Positions 17,561-26,722 of a stretch of DNA of 64,000 nt are shown in pieces; positions within the stretch are counted from its first letter, which is position 1, and the number at the start of each line of letters is the position of its first letter. Where the stretch lies: positions 434,001-498,000 of the forward strand of contig JAHCHG010000003.1 of assembly GCA_026129865.1 (NCBI GenBank). Reading direction: 5' to 3'. Origin of the DNA: Pyrinomonadaceae bacterium (GTDB lineage Bacteria > Acidobacteriota > Blastocatellia > Pyrinomonadales > Pyrinomonadaceae). The translations under genes and the position numbers were made by a program. The notes under the pieces were generated by a model. That model saw only the letters and a list, made by a program, of their open reading frames with translations, was not told where the DNA came from and searched no databases.

Positions 17561-19240
17561 ATGTTGTCTTCAAAACAGATAAAAAGCGGCGCGGAACTAT
17601 ATTCGACCGGCGAAAAGCGATCAGATTCTAACGATGAATTAAAATTCATCACCGAATTGGGTCGCAGTCTGCTGTTCACCGTCCATCCGAAAAAAGTTGC
17701 GATGCGCGTCGCGGAGGCGCTTCGTGCGGAAACCGGCGCGCTTATTTGCGCAGTCGTCGTCGAACTCGGTCAGATCGGTTTGATAAGTTCGGCTTATTCG
17801 ATCGGGACCGAAAGCCCGGAACCTGAATTTCTTGACCGCAGCCGCTTTAAAAAATGGCTCGATTTCATGCCCGCTCAGGTATCGGTTTGGTCGGACAGCG
17901 ACGAAGAGTTTTTATTAAAAAAAGACGGATTAAGTTTCGAGTATGTCTCGCCGCTTCACATTGACGGAACCGTCAAAGGTGCCGTTATAGCAGGCTTTGC
18001 GAGCCGGAAAGACTGTACCGAGTCCGCGCATCGCTTGATCGATGCCGCAACGCAGATCGCTGCAATGAGCCTCAACCTGACCTCGCATTACGAATCTACG
18101 ATCCACACGTCGATCAGCCAGGCAAAAGAAGAGCACCGGAAATTTACCGAAGTGATCGTCGACGCGCTGCCGGTTTCGCTTTATGTCATCGACCGCGAAT
18201 ACAACATCGTTACCTGGAACCGTCATCGCGAGGTTGGAATTCAAGGTTTGCCGCGCGATTCCGTTATCGGCAGAAATGTTTTTGAAGTTTTGTCGAAATA
18301 TCCGCAAAACCAGCTCGAACAGGAATTTGAACGCGCCTTTCGCACCGGACGCATCGAGCGCATCGAGCAGCGGACGACGGACCGCAACGGCGTAACCAAA
18401 CATTGGCTCGTCAGCAAAATTCCAATGCGGAACGAAGAAGGCGAAGTAACCCATGTCATTACCGTCGGCGAAGACGTGACGATGCGTGTCGAGGCGATCC
18501 ATGCCGTCGGTCGCGCCGAAAAGCTCGCAGCAGTTGGGCGACTCGCAGCCGGCGTCGTTCATGAGATAAATAATCCGCTTGCGACGATATCAGCCTGTGC
18601 TGAATCGCTCGAATCTCGTGTTTCGGAAGGCGTTTACGGCGAAAGCGAAGATGTCGACGATCTTCGCGAGTATCTGGGATTGATCAGGAGCGAATCCTTC
18701 CGTTGTAAATCGATCACCAACGGATTGCTCGATTTCAGCCGAATGCGGACGGGAAACCGTTTTCCGATCGACATTTCGCCGATCATAAAGTCGTCGGCAA
18801 AGCTTCTTTCGCATCAGCAGCGCGGCGAAGACATTCGAATTGACTTTGATATTCCGGCGGAAATTCCTCTGGTAAACGCGGACGAAGGACAGATTCAACA
18901 AGCGATTATCGCGCTTTCGACCAATGCGATCGACGCAATGCCGCACGGCGGAACTCTTACTTTCCGGGTCATCGTAGACGAAGGTCGGTTAACCGTCGAG
19001 GTGCAGGACACCGGGATCGGCATCGCGCCGGAAGATCTTTCAAAGATCTTCGAACCGTTTTTCACAACAAAAGAAGTGGGCAAAGGAACCGGACTGGGTT
19101 TGGCGGTCTGTTACGGAATAATCACTGAGCACGGCGGAAAACTTGCGGTCAGATCGACACCAAACGTCGGGACGACCTTTTCAATATATCTTCCGGTTTC
19201 GTTGCCGGAAGAGGAAGAAGAGATCGACGAAACGTTCTAG
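17561..19240 (+). CDS. Sensor histidine kinase with GAF-like and PAS domains (NtrB-like)
   Basis: A 559-residue soluble kinase. About residues 20-180 resemble a GAF-type sensor, about 185-310 are a PAS domain ([20 protein letters not shown] ... [14 protein letters not shown]), followed by a dimerisation/phosphoacceptor domain with His334 in [15 protein letters not shown] and a HATPase domain at 430-545. ATP-site motifs are [13 protein letters not shown] (N box), VQDTGIGI (G1), [18 protein letters not shown] (F/G2). No membrane segment is visible, so it probably senses a cytosolic signal. The partner response regulator begins 47 bp downstream. Confidence 0.93.
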   Translation: MLSSKQIKSGAELYSTGEKRSDSNDELKFITELGRSLLFTVHPKKVAMRVAEALRAETGALICAVVVELGQIGLISSAYSIGTESPEPEFLDRSRFKKWLDFMPAQVSVWSDSDEEFLLKKDGLSFEYVSPLHIDGTVKGAVIAGFASRKDCTESAHRLIDAATQIAAMSLNLTSHYESTIHTSISQAKEEHRKFTEVIVDALPVSLYVIDREYNIVTWNRHREVGIQGLPRDSVIGRNVFEVLSKYPQNQLEQEFERAFRTGRIERIEQRTTDRNGVTKHWLVSKIPMRNEEGEVTHVITVGEDVTMRVEAIHAVGRAEKLAAVGRLAAGVVHEINNPLATISACAESLESRVSEGVYGESEDVDDLREYLGLIRSESFRCKSITNGLLDFSRMRTGNRFPIDISPIIKSSAKLLSHQQRGEDIRIDFDIPAEIPLVNADEGQIQQAIIALSTNAIDAMPHGGTLTFRVIVDEGRLTVEVQDTGIGIAPEDLSKIFEPFFTTKEVGKGTGLGLAVCYGIITEHGGKLAVRSTPNVGTTFSIYLPVSLPEEEEEIDETF

Positions 19241-19286
19241 ATACCTCAGGTTCACGGCATCGGATTCATTAAACAAAAAAAATTTT

Positions 19287-20678
19287 ATGGCAAAACTTTT
19301 AGTAGTCGACGACGAAAGCAATCTCCGAATGGTAGTTCAGAAAGAAATGAGCCGTCAGGGTCATGAGGTCGGAACTGCGTCCGACGGTGAAGAAGCGTGG
19401 GAAAAGCTCGAAGAACAAGATTACGATGTTTTGCTTTGCGATATTAACATGCCGCGGCTGGACGGAATTGCGCTTTTGCGCAGAATGCGCGAACGGAGCC
19501 AACACCCGCCGGAAGTGATAATGCTTACCGGGCAAGCGACCGTCGAAACTGCGATCGAGGCAATGAAACTCGGCGCGTACGATTATTTAACCAAACCATA
19601 TCGAATTACCGAACTCGCCGTCCTCGTAACTCAGGCGGCAGACAAACAAAAACTCAAGATCGATAATCAGCGCCTTCGAGCACAGCTTGAGAGAACGCAC
19701 AGTTCGATGCCGGAGATCATTGGCGAGTCGCGGCAGATGAAGGAAATTCTGCGTCTTGTGCAGCGTGTGGCGCATTCCGACACATCCGTTTTGATAACCG
19801 GCGAAAGCGGTACCGGCAAAGAACTTATCGCGCAGGCGATCCATCGATTAAGTCCGCGAAATTCGAGATCTTTTGTCGATCTGAACTGCGCCGCGCTGCA
19901 GGACACTTTGCTTGAAAGCGAACTTTTCGGACATGAAGCCGGAGCTTTTTCAGGTGCAAGAGCGCGAAAACTCGGATTGTTCGAAATGGCTGACAGCGGC
20001 ACGCTGTTTTTGGATGAGATAATGGAAATGCCCGCCGCGCTTCAATCTAAACTCCTGCGCGCGCTGGAAACTAGATCGTTTTTCCGCGTCGGAGGCGTGA
20101 AAAAGGTTGACGTAGATGTGCGGCTTTTAGCGGCGACAAACCGAAATCCGCAGCAATCTATCCACGACGGAGTCTTCCGCGCCGATCTTTTATACCGCGT
20201 CAACAGCTTCGAAATTCATATTCCGCCGCTGCGCGAACGCCGTGAAGACATTGAACCGCTCGCTCGTCATCTTTTACAAAAGATCGCCGGTCCGAGTGCG
20301 CCGGATCTCGCTCCGTCGGCTATCGACGCGCTCACCTCGTACAGCTGGACGGGAAATGTTCGTCATTTAAGAAACTGCCTCGAACGCGCAGTCCTGCTTG
20401 CCGATAACGGACAGATAACGCTAAAAGAACTTCCTCCGGACGTTGTTAATAATAAATCAGAACCAATGGTGTCGGTCAGTTACAACTCCTCCGGCGAAAC
20501 TTCGACGACAAGTTTTCAAAATTCGGCACCGGCGAATCTTCGCGACGTAGAACGTCAGCAAATTTTAAGCGCGCTTGAACAAACGTCCTGGCACCGCGGG
20601 AAAACCGCCGAACTGCTCGGCATTTCGCCGTCGACGCTTTACCGCCGGCTTCGCGAATATGACCTCGATTCGCGCTAG
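19287..20678 (+). CDS. NtrC-family sigma-54-dependent response regulator
   Basis: Activates sigma-54 promoters after phosphorylation by the neighbouring kinase. The ATG at 19287 gives 463 residues beginning right at the receiver domain (MAKLLVVDDESNLRM). Asp52 in LLCDINMP is the expected phosphorylation site. The AAA+ domain (about 140-370) has Walker A GESGTGKE and Walker B GTLFLDEI. The sigma-54 contact loop reads GAFSGA rather than GAFTGA. A Fis-type HTH closes the protein (HRGKTAELLGISPSTLYRRL). The gene context does not name the targets. Confidence 0.95.
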   Translation: MAKLLVVDDESNLRMVVQKEMSRQGHEVGTASDGEEAWEKLEEQDYDVLLCDINMPRLDGIALLRRMRERSQHPPEVIMLTGQATVETAIEAMKLGAYDYLTKPYRITELAVLVTQAADKQKLKIDNQRLRAQLERTHSSMPEIIGESRQMKEILRLVQRVAHSDTSVLITGESGTGKELIAQAIHRLSPRNSRSFVDLNCAALQDTLLESELFGHEAGAFSGARARKLGLFEMADSGTLFLDEIMEMPAALQSKLLRALETRSFFRVGGVKKVDVDVRLLAATNRNPQQSIHDGVFRADLLYRVNSFEIHIPPLRERREDIEPLARHLLQKIAGPSAPDLAPSAIDALTSYSWTGNVRHLRNCLERAVLLADNGQITLKELPPDVVNNKSEPMVSVSYNSSGETSTTSFQNSAPANLRDVERQQILSALEQTSWHRGKTAELLGISPSTLYRRLREYDLDSR

Positions 20679-20741
20679 TTTTCAGTTAATGGAGCCGCAC
20701 CGCAAAATCACAATTCGCGAATTACGGCACAAGGAGAATTT

Positions 20742-21854
20742 ATGAGATCCTCGAAAATATTAATGCTACTTTGCATCAGCCTATTGCTGACGGTATCGGT
20801 TTTTTCACAGCGCCGGCTCGGCGGCAAGGTGGTTGAGATCGTTGACGCAAAAACCGTTATCGTTGAAACGACCAGCGGCGCCAAAATGGGCGTAATTTTG
20901 CAATATATCGAAGTTCCCGAACCGGGACAGCAGATGCACGAAATATCCAAAGAACATTTAAGATCATTGGTTTTCGGCAAGGAAATTACCGTCAGCCTGC
21001 GCGGATTGGTTTCAACGAATACGGTCGGACAGCTTTTGCTCAACGGGATAGATATGAGCCAGCAAATGATCCGCGACGGCGCCGCGTGGCACGCTGTAAT
21101 GGATAACGCGGGGCAGTATCCGGCGGAAAGCGCCAATTATCAGAAGCAGCAGAATCTTGCGAAATCTGAAAAACGCGGTATCTGGGCAGTCGAGGGAATT
21201 TTGACTCCTTGGGAATTCCGTGCCAAACGGCTTGAAGCGGCAAAAATAGCCGAACGTGAAGAATTTGAAAGAATAAAAAACGAAGCGATCGCGGAACGAT
21301 TCAAGAACGAATTGGCGGCAGCAGATTCGGCAAAGCCGAAACGACGCTTGGCTGAATCGGACATGATCCTGTGGGAACATCCGAACGCGGGCGATATGTT
21401 TGAACTGGTCAATGAAAAAGGCTTGATCAGCAGCAAAATCCCCGGTGTCCCAAACGAAGTTATGATGACCGGTTCGTCGTTTTTTATTGTCGAAAAAGGG
21501 AAAGAAAAATTTACGCTGGAAAGCAGGATTATGTACCTCGGCAAGCTTTCGGACAAAGATCTGCTGAGTATCGGGTTTCTTTCTCGTTCGGAAAAAGGTC
21601 GTTTCAAGGGTGTTAACGAACTCACAATTTCGGCGGACGGAAAAACCTACAAACTTGGAAAAGGCGGGCGAACCGAGCGAAAAACCGGCAGGTTAGTTGA
21701 GGAAATGATGATCTATCAGATCGATCGCGTGACGCTGACCTCGATCGCTCAGGCGGAGGATGTTTCGATCTCCATCGGCGGATATTCGTCAAAAATGCCG
21801 GTCCGGTCGCACGAGCTTTTGAAAAACCTGACGCTCGAGATCGCAAAGAAATAG
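20742..21854 (+). CDS. Secreted SNase-like (thermonuclease fold) protein, probably non-catalytic
   Basis: A 370-residue exported protein with a signal peptide of about 22 residues. About residues 23-155 have the staphylococcal-nuclease fold pattern: GGKVVEIVDAKTVIVETTSG, YIEVPEPGQQMHEISKEHLR, LLNGIDMSQQMIRDGAAW, ANYQKQQNLAKSEKRGIW. The family's catalytic Arg in the strand before the VPEP segment appears missing and DGDT is DAKT, so catalysis is doubtful. A charged linker (residues 160-200) leads to an unrecognised C-terminal domain. It lies 63 bp after the NtrC-type gene and may be co-transcribed. Confidence 0.7.
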   Translation: MRSSKILMLLCISLLLTVSVFSQRRLGGKVVEIVDAKTVIVETTSGAKMGVILQYIEVPEPGQQMHEISKEHLRSLVFGKEITVSLRGLVSTNTVGQLLLNGIDMSQQMIRDGAAWHAVMDNAGQYPAESANYQKQQNLAKSEKRGIWAVEGILTPWEFRAKRLEAAKIAEREEFERIKNEAIAERFKNELAAADSAKPKRRLAESDMILWEHPNAGDMFELVNEKGLISSKIPGVPNEVMMTGSSFFIVEKGKEKFTLESRIMYLGKLSDKDLLSIGFLSRSEKGRFKGVNELTISADGKTYKLGKGGRTERKTGRLVEEMMIYQIDRVTLTSIAQAEDVSISIGGYSSKMPVRSHELLKNLTLEIAKK

Positions 21855-22151
21855 ATCTAAATAGAATTAGCTTGAAACATAAGAACGTTCTTTTGACCGT
21901 TTTTCCGCGCTGTGCAAACTGCGCGCAGTGCCGAAAGTTATCGTAAAAAACGTTGACGACTCATTACAAAAAACGGAAAAACGATTGTCCGGCTGGTACG
22001 TTTTTTTGAAAAGGAATATCGATGAATACATTGCGAAGAAAAGTCAGAACCATCTGCGGTAGCGGATGGTTTAAGTTAGTGACCAAACCCTGATCATTAG
22101 CACAATCCTGACGATAGTCTTCAACCGCCCGCAATCGGAGGCGGTTCTGAC
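21855..22151. other. Non-coding gap carrying REP-like elements
   Basis: No gene is seen. The gap holds a 12-bp perfect palindrome (AAGAACGTTCTT, 21881-21892), one family-A REP copy at 22043-22072 and most of a compound inverted repeat at 22123-22171. Confidence 0.5.
22043..22072 (+). repeat. REP-like palindrome (family A)
   Basis: GTCAGAACCATC, TGCGGTAGC, GGATGGTT. It has the same head (GTCAGAACC) and stem-loop layout as the other family-A copies, with changed stem bases that stay complementary (CCATC with GATGG). Confidence 0.7.
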
Positions 22152-22171
22152 TTAAACCGCCTCCGATTGCG
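22123..22171. repeat. Compound REP-like inverted repeat at the tldE 3' end
   Basis: A perfect 17-bp inverted repeat, arms 22130-22146 and 22155-22171, loop 8 bp. The outer part AACCGCCCGC belongs to a family-A REP. The arm at 22155-22171 overlaps the last codons and stop of tldE. It could also act as a terminator hairpin, although no T run follows. Confidence 0.75.
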
Positions 22172-23483
22172 ATGTAAAATTAAATTCCTTCAGTTTCAGC
22201 GCGGGCAGAAGAGTTCCGCCGCTGATTCTTTCGGGTGCGCCGATCATTTCGACGTTTCCGCTTGCCAGCATTTGAATGATTGATTGATTAAAACGCAGAT
22301 TTTTGACCGGATATGCGATTTTTCCTTTTTCGATCAGCCAAACTCCGTCGCGGGTTAAACCCGTGACGCTCGCCGTACGCGGGTCGGTTGTGCGGATATA
22401 CCAGAAACGGCTGATGAGCAGCGTTTTTTCGTCGGAATTCGCGATCATTGCGTCTAACGATTCGGGTTTGTCGTTCGCTTCGATGATCGTATTGACCGGA
22501 CCGGGAGTTGGTGTCGTGTCTTTTTTCTTCGCCCAGAAGCGCGAGTAGATCAGATTTTCCAACACGCCGTTTTTGACTAAATAGACTTTTTCCGCCGGAA
22601 TTCCGGCTTGTGCGGACGGTGAAGCGGGAATTTCCGCGTTCCACGGGTCGCTGTAAATATTTATTCTTTCGTCAAAAATCTTCTCGCCGAGTTTCGTTTT
22701 GCCGCCCAAGTTTGAAAACGCGCTACGTCCTTCTTCGGCGCGTCGCGCATCGAATTCGCCCGCAATTCCGCCTAAAAGATCGGCGACCGCTTGCGGTTCG
22801 AGAATTACGTTGTAAATTCCGGGTTCGATTGATTTTGCGTTGCGTCCTTCGTTTGCTTTGAGGATCGCCTCGCGGGCGATGCGGTCGGTGTCGAGTTTGT
22901 TAATGTCGAAATGACTTCTTTGAAAATAACCGGAACTTTGCCCGTCGGCGGTTCGCGCCGTTAATGAAAGGCTCGCGTCGGTTTCTTTTTCAAAATAAAA
23001 ATTTCCGTTTTTTGTTGCTTGTGCGCCCGCCGTCGCTTCCGCCTCGTGAAAACCTGCGCTGATGACGTTTTCTTTAACGCTTTGCTTTAAAATTTCGCCG
23101 ATCTTTTTTGCCCGCGCATCGAGCGAGATATTCGCCGTCACTTCGGCGTAACCGTTGGAATCTTTATATTTTTGTTTGCCTAGCGTCGGCAGATATTGCG
23201 GGTCAACGGGCGAGATCGCCGCGATCTTTTCGGCTTCTTCGACCATCGCTTTCAAACTCGCGTCGTCAAAGTCCGTCGTCGAAGACGAACCGCGTTTGCC
23301 TTTGAGCCAGACGGTGATATTCGCGCTGCGTTCGACCGTATTTCCGCTCGTTAAAAAGGCGTTGGCGGCGAAGCGCGAATGCGATCGTTTCTCGCTGCGA
23401 AGCGAAACCTGCGCGTCGTCGGCTTTGACGTAAGAAAGAATCTTGTCGGTAATTTGTTTGGCTTCTTGTTCGGTTAACAGCAT
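22152..23483 (-). CDS. TldE/PmbA-like subunit of the TldD/TldE protease
   Basis: A 443-residue protein of the TldD/PmbA family. Recognisable regions are the N-terminal domain with SLRSEKRSHSRFAANAFLTS, the middle ITVWLKGKRGSSSTTDFDD, and the C-terminal barrel with VILEPQAVADLLGGIAGEF, LIYSRFWAKKK and GVWLIEKGKIAYPVKNLRFN. It lacks the HExxxH zinc motif found in TldD, as expected for the non-catalytic TldE/PmbA partner. No signal peptide is visible. The C-terminal SQSEAV and stop codon lie in an inverted repeat. The tldD-like gene is upstream on the same strand, separated by a 590-bp repeat island. Confidence 0.88.
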   Translation of the reverse strand: MLLTEQEAKQITDKILSYVKADDAQVSLRSEKRSHSRFAANAFLTSGNTVERSANITVWLKGKRGSSSTTDFDDASLKAMVEEAEKIAAISPVDPQYLPTLGKQKYKDSNGYAEVTANISLDARAKKIGEILKQSVKENVISAGFHEAEATAGAQATKNGNFYFEKETDASLSLTARTADGQSSGYFQRSHFDINKLDTDRIAREAILKANEGRNAKSIEPGIYNVILEPQAVADLLGGIAGEFDARRAEEGRSAFSNLGGKTKLGEKIFDERINIYSDPWNAEIPASPSAQAGIPAEKVYLVKNGVLENLIYSRFWAKKKDTTPTPGPVNTIIEANDKPESLDAMIANSDEKTLLISRFWYIRTTDPRTASVTGLTRDGVWLIEKGKIAYPVKNLRFNQSIIQMLASGNVEMIGAPERISGGTLLPALKLKEFNFTSQSEAV

Positions 23484-23595
23484 TTGATATTCCTCAGACT
23501 AAACCAATGATTGGTGCAAGTATTTATTTGAACGATTCCTTATCTAAGAATCTGATTATCTAAAACAGCGACTCTCTCGCCCAATTCCTAGTGAC

Positions 23596-23790
23596 TATTG
23601 CTAACCGCCCATTGCCGAGCGCCCGTTGCCGAGCGGTTCTTGCTGACCGCCTGTCGCCGAGCGGAAAAGCTTTGCTTTTCCGGTTAGCTCAGTTTCGTTT
23701 CTTAGCGGCTATGCCGCCCGAACAGCGGCATAGCCGCAAATTAAACAATCGTCGTTCGGAAAAGCATAGCTTTTCCGCTCGGCAACGGGC
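23596..23790. repeat. Nested palindromic repeats
   Basis: Repeated TTGCCGAGCG units are followed by GGAAAAGC-TTT-GCTTTTCC, AGCGGCTATGCCGC, GCGGCATAGCCGC and GGAAAAGC-ATA-GCTTTTCC. The outer and inner elements are arranged as nested inverted pairs, so the whole block can fold into one long branched hairpin. Confidence 0.7.
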
Positions 23791-23810
23791 AGAATCCAAA
23801 TTCGATAATC

Positions 23811-24020
23811 ATGTAGATCTAAAAGCTAAAAACTTAAAAACCTAAGTCCTAAAACCCAAAAAACTAAAAAACTAAAAATCTAAAATTAAAAATTTAAAAT
23901 CTAAAAATCTAAGATCCAAAATCTAAGATCCAAAAACCCCAAACCCCAAACCCCAAACCCCAAAACTCAAAACCTAAAATCTATAACCGAAGCCCCAAAA
24001 CCGAAATCCGTAGCCCCGAT
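23811..24020. repeat. Degenerate heptad repeat array with G-quadruplex-type core
   Basis: About 30 degenerate 7-bp units of the type CTAAAAA, TCTAAAA, TCCAAAA, CCCCAAA. Four exact CCCCAAA-spaced runs (CCCC at 23937, 23944, 23951 and 23958) give GGGG-TTT four times on the minus strand, which is a classical intramolecular G-quadruplex pattern. Confidence 0.75.
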
Positions 24021-24073
24021 TTCTTGTTGCCCAAGGTTAACTAAGAACCCGCCAGAATTCAGGTCTCCCGACG

Positions 24074-25639
24074 TTAGCTTGATGTATTTAAGACATTAAT
24101 TTTACGAAAACGAGCAACCGGACAGCCGTGTGAAACGGCGTTCGATTGTCCGGGCTGACCTTTGCCGTCGCTGAATGTGCCGGGCAATTCGTAAGTTGAT
24201 TTGCCGCCGAGTGCGTCGCAGGCGTTCCAGAAATCGGTCGTGCGCGATTGATATGCGACATCGCGGAGCATTCCTGTAACTTTGCCGTTTTTGATCTCCC
24301 AGAATGTCTGACCGCCGAATTGGAAATTATAACGCTGCTGATCAATCGAATAACTGCCGCGCCCGTGGATCATAATTCCATTTTTTACGTCGGAGATCAG
24401 TTCTTCCGCCGTCACGTCTTTTTCGGCGTGAGCGAGCGAAACATTCGGCATTCGCGGAAACGGAACGCTATTCCAACTGTCGCCGTGCAGACAGCCGCGC
24501 GAAGATTTTTCGCCGATCAAAGGCGCGAGGCTTCGCGTCGTTTGCCAGCCGACGAATTTTCCGTCTTTCACCAAATCCCATTTTTGTCCCGCAACTCCTT
24601 CATCGTCCCAACCCGTCGTCGCCAGACCGTTTTCCTGCGTTCGGTCGGCAAAAAAATTGACGATCTTTGAACCGAATTGAAGTTTATTAGTTTTATCAGG
24701 TGTTAAAAAAGAAGTTCCCGCATAATTTGCTTCCCACAAAAGCGCACGGTCAAGTTCCGTCGAATGTCCGACAGATTCGTGAATCGTCAAAAATAAATGC
24801 GACGGATGCAGAATTAAATCGTATTCGCCCGGCTCGATAGGTTTGGCTGACAATTTCATCACGGCTTCTTCGCCCGCTTGTTTTGCTTCGCCGATCCAAT
24901 CATATTCGCTCGTATATTCCCAACCCGCGCCGCGACCTTGCGCGAGCGAGTTTCTCGTTTGAAAATCGCCTTTCGCGCGGTCAATTGCCGTTACCTGAAA
25001 ACTCGGAACGCCGCGAATCAGATATTGTTCGACTCTCGTGCCGTCGGTCGTGGCGAGAAATTTCTGCTCATTAACCCAAGCCATCGAAGAATTTACAAAA
25101 CTCACGCCTTTCACACCGAGCGCGGCTTCGTTTATTTTCAATAGAAATTCGATCTTTTCATCAACGGGAACATCGAATGGATCTTTTTTGAAAGACGATT
25201 TCCAATTGCCCGAAACCTTCGGCGCATCAACTAAAGTTATCGGTTTCGTCTGAAACGCGGAATTTGCTTTGGCAATATCAATCGCTTCGCGCGTTACGCG
25301 TTCGACTTCCTTCGCATTTACCAGCGGACTCGCCGCAAAACCCCAAGTTCCTTTGACCAAAACGCGCACGCCGAAGCCGTAATTCTGACCTTTCGCAACC
25401 GCCTGAACTTCGCGCTCGCGCGTCGAAAGCGATTCGATACGATATTTATTGATGCGAATGTCGGCATAAGTTGCGTCGAGTTTTTTCGCCAATTTGAGCG
25501 CGGCATCGGCAAGCGAGTTTTTATCAAAATCAGGCAGCGTTTTGCCCGAAATGTCCGCCGAATAAGCCCATGTCGGCACTGCGGCAGCGCCCAGCGCGAT
25601 CGCGGTAGTTTTCAGAAAATCTCTTCGGGAAATCGTCAT
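24074..25639 (-). CDS. TldD-like zinc metalloprotease with Tat signal
   Basis: Catalytic-type member of the TldD/PmbA family, 521 residues. The N-terminus has a twin-arginine motif (SRRDFLKTTAIALGAAAVPTWA), so it is predicted to be exported folded. The body contains the zinc motif HESVGHSTELD (HExxxH form) typical of TldD. Other landmarks are GYGFGVRVLVKGTWGFAAS-like segments early (YGFGVRVLVKGTWGFAASP), FVGWQTTRSLAP, and a conserved glycine- and cysteine-rich end (HGDSWNSVPFPRMPN). The family degrades unfolded or modified peptides as a TldD/TldE heterodimer. The partner-type gene downstream lacks a visible signal peptide. Confidence 0.9.
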   Translation of the reverse strand: MTISRRDFLKTTAIALGAAAVPTWAYSADISGKTLPDFDKNSLADAALKLAKKLDATYADIRINKYRIESLSTREREVQAVAKGQNYGFGVRVLVKGTWGFAASPLVNAKEVERVTREAIDIAKANSAFQTKPITLVDAPKVSGNWKSSFKKDPFDVPVDEKIEFLLKINEAALGVKGVSFVNSSMAWVNEQKFLATTDGTRVEQYLIRGVPSFQVTAIDRAKGDFQTRNSLAQGRGAGWEYTSEYDWIGEAKQAGEEAVMKLSAKPIEPGEYDLILHPSHLFLTIHESVGHSTELDRALLWEANYAGTSFLTPDKTNKLQFGSKIVNFFADRTQENGLATTGWDDEGVAGQKWDLVKDGKFVGWQTTRSLAPLIGEKSSRGCLHGDSWNSVPFPRMPNVSLAHAEKDVTAEELISDVKNGIMIHGRGSYSIDQQRYNFQFGGQTFWEIKNGKVTGMLRDVAYQSRTTDFWNACDALGGKSTYELPGTFSDGKGQPGQSNAVSHGCPVARFRKINVLNTSS

Positions 25640-25752
25640 TGTTTTCGCTCCAAATACTAAGACTTGAGGAAATTGCAGTTTTAAATTTTAGGAAATTTAT
25701 AGCGTTTATACGGACGTTAACGTGGAAAGGTTTTCGAACCTGTGAGGCGATT

Positions 25753-26541
25753 TCAAACAAACACCGAATCGAGATACATCATCAATGCAAATCCGATAAA
25801 CAGGGAAAATGTCGCTCCGTTCTCAAAACCCGGGCGATGCGTTTCGGGAATAATTTCATGGCTTATGATGAAGAGCATCGCACCGGCTGCAAACGCGAGA
25901 GCCAACGGCAGAAACGATGCGGAAAAGAATAACACCGAAACTCCGACAATCGATCCAAAGATCTCGACCAAGCCGGTTAAAGCCGAAACACCGAAAGCAT
26001 ATTTTTTCGAATATCCTTGCGACCGCAGCGCGATCGCGACCGACAATCCTTCGGGTATATTTTGAAGTCCGATGCCGAACGTCGCTCCAAAACTCGTGGC
26101 AAATTCGCCCGTCGCATTCGCAACGCCGATCGATAATCCTTCGGGAAAATTATGTATCGCGATCGCGATAACGAAAAGCCAGATCTTGCGAAGTTTGGTC
26201 GTGTCTAAGCCCTCCTGCCCTTTTTCGAAATGCCGGTGCGGAACAAATTCGTTGATCAGCCAAATGAAAAATCCGCCGATACAAAGAAACAGGATCGCCC
26301 AAAAGACCGCGTTGGAATTTGTCGAGCCCGCAGCGCGCATCCGCTCGACCGCCGGAAGAAGCAGCGAAAATATAGTTGCCGCAAGCATAATTCCGGCGGC
26401 AAAACTCAGGAGATTATTGTTTAACTTTTCATTTAAACGGCGGAAAAAGAGCGAAGGGACGGCACCCAAAGTCGTCGCGCCAAACCCTGCAACCGAGGCG
26501 GCGACAAATGCATTTAAGAACTGGTCTTGAAAAATAGGCAT
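25753..26541 (-). CDS. ZIP family metal transporter
   Basis: A 262-residue inner-membrane transporter for zinc or another divalent metal. The ATG at 26541 is preferred because it begins just before the first helix and avoids overlap with the divergent kinase gene; an in-frame extension to 26916 would be non-family sequence. About eight hydrophobic helices are visible. The metal-site helices read AIAIHNFPEGLSIGVA and GIGLQNIPEGLSVAIAL, the typical HNxPEG and QNxPEG pair. A His-containing loop (VPHRHFEKG) lies between helices 3 and 4. Co-directional with the TldD-like zinc protease gene 114 bp downstream. Confidence 0.9.
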   Translation of the reverse strand: MPIFQDQFLNAFVAASVAGFGATTLGAVPSLFFRRLNEKLNNNLLSFAAGIMLAATIFSLLLPAVERMRAAGSTNSNAVFWAILFLCIGGFFIWLINEFVPHRHFEKGQEGLDTTKLRKIWLFVIAIAIHNFPEGLSIGVANATGEFATSFGATFGIGLQNIPEGLSVAIALRSQGYSKKYAFGVSALTGLVEIFGSIVGVSVLFFSASFLPLALAFAAGAMLFIISHEIIPETHRPGFENGATFSLFIGFALMMYLDSVFV

Positions 26542-26722
26542 TGGGGTCGTTAAAGAAGATACATTATCAAATTTTGCGAGCGGATATCCAAAATACCGAC
26601 CGTACAAATCGAACGCGCGGCTTTTCGGCAAATTTTGGTCAGGAATTTGCAAAGATAACTGTAATCCCAACTTTTTGTACCGATTCAATACAGCGCAACT
26701 TTTAGGATCGAAGAGAATTTTT

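Larger units (their letters stand above)
23484..24073. other. 590-bp intergenic repeat island between tldD-like and tldE-like genes
   Basis: No gene is seen. From low to high coordinate it holds palindromes built from CCGAGCGG and GGAAAAGC units (23596-23790), then about 210 bp of A- and C-rich 7-bp periodic repeat (23811-24020). The frames open here read only repeats. Confidence 0.7.

Noticed and set aside
21881-21892. AAGAACGTTCTT perfect palindrome as an operator
   Set aside because: A single 12-bp palindrome with no promoter context; it does not stand out enough.
23591-23845. Open frame in the repeat island
   Set aside because: It reads only palindromes and heptad repeats.
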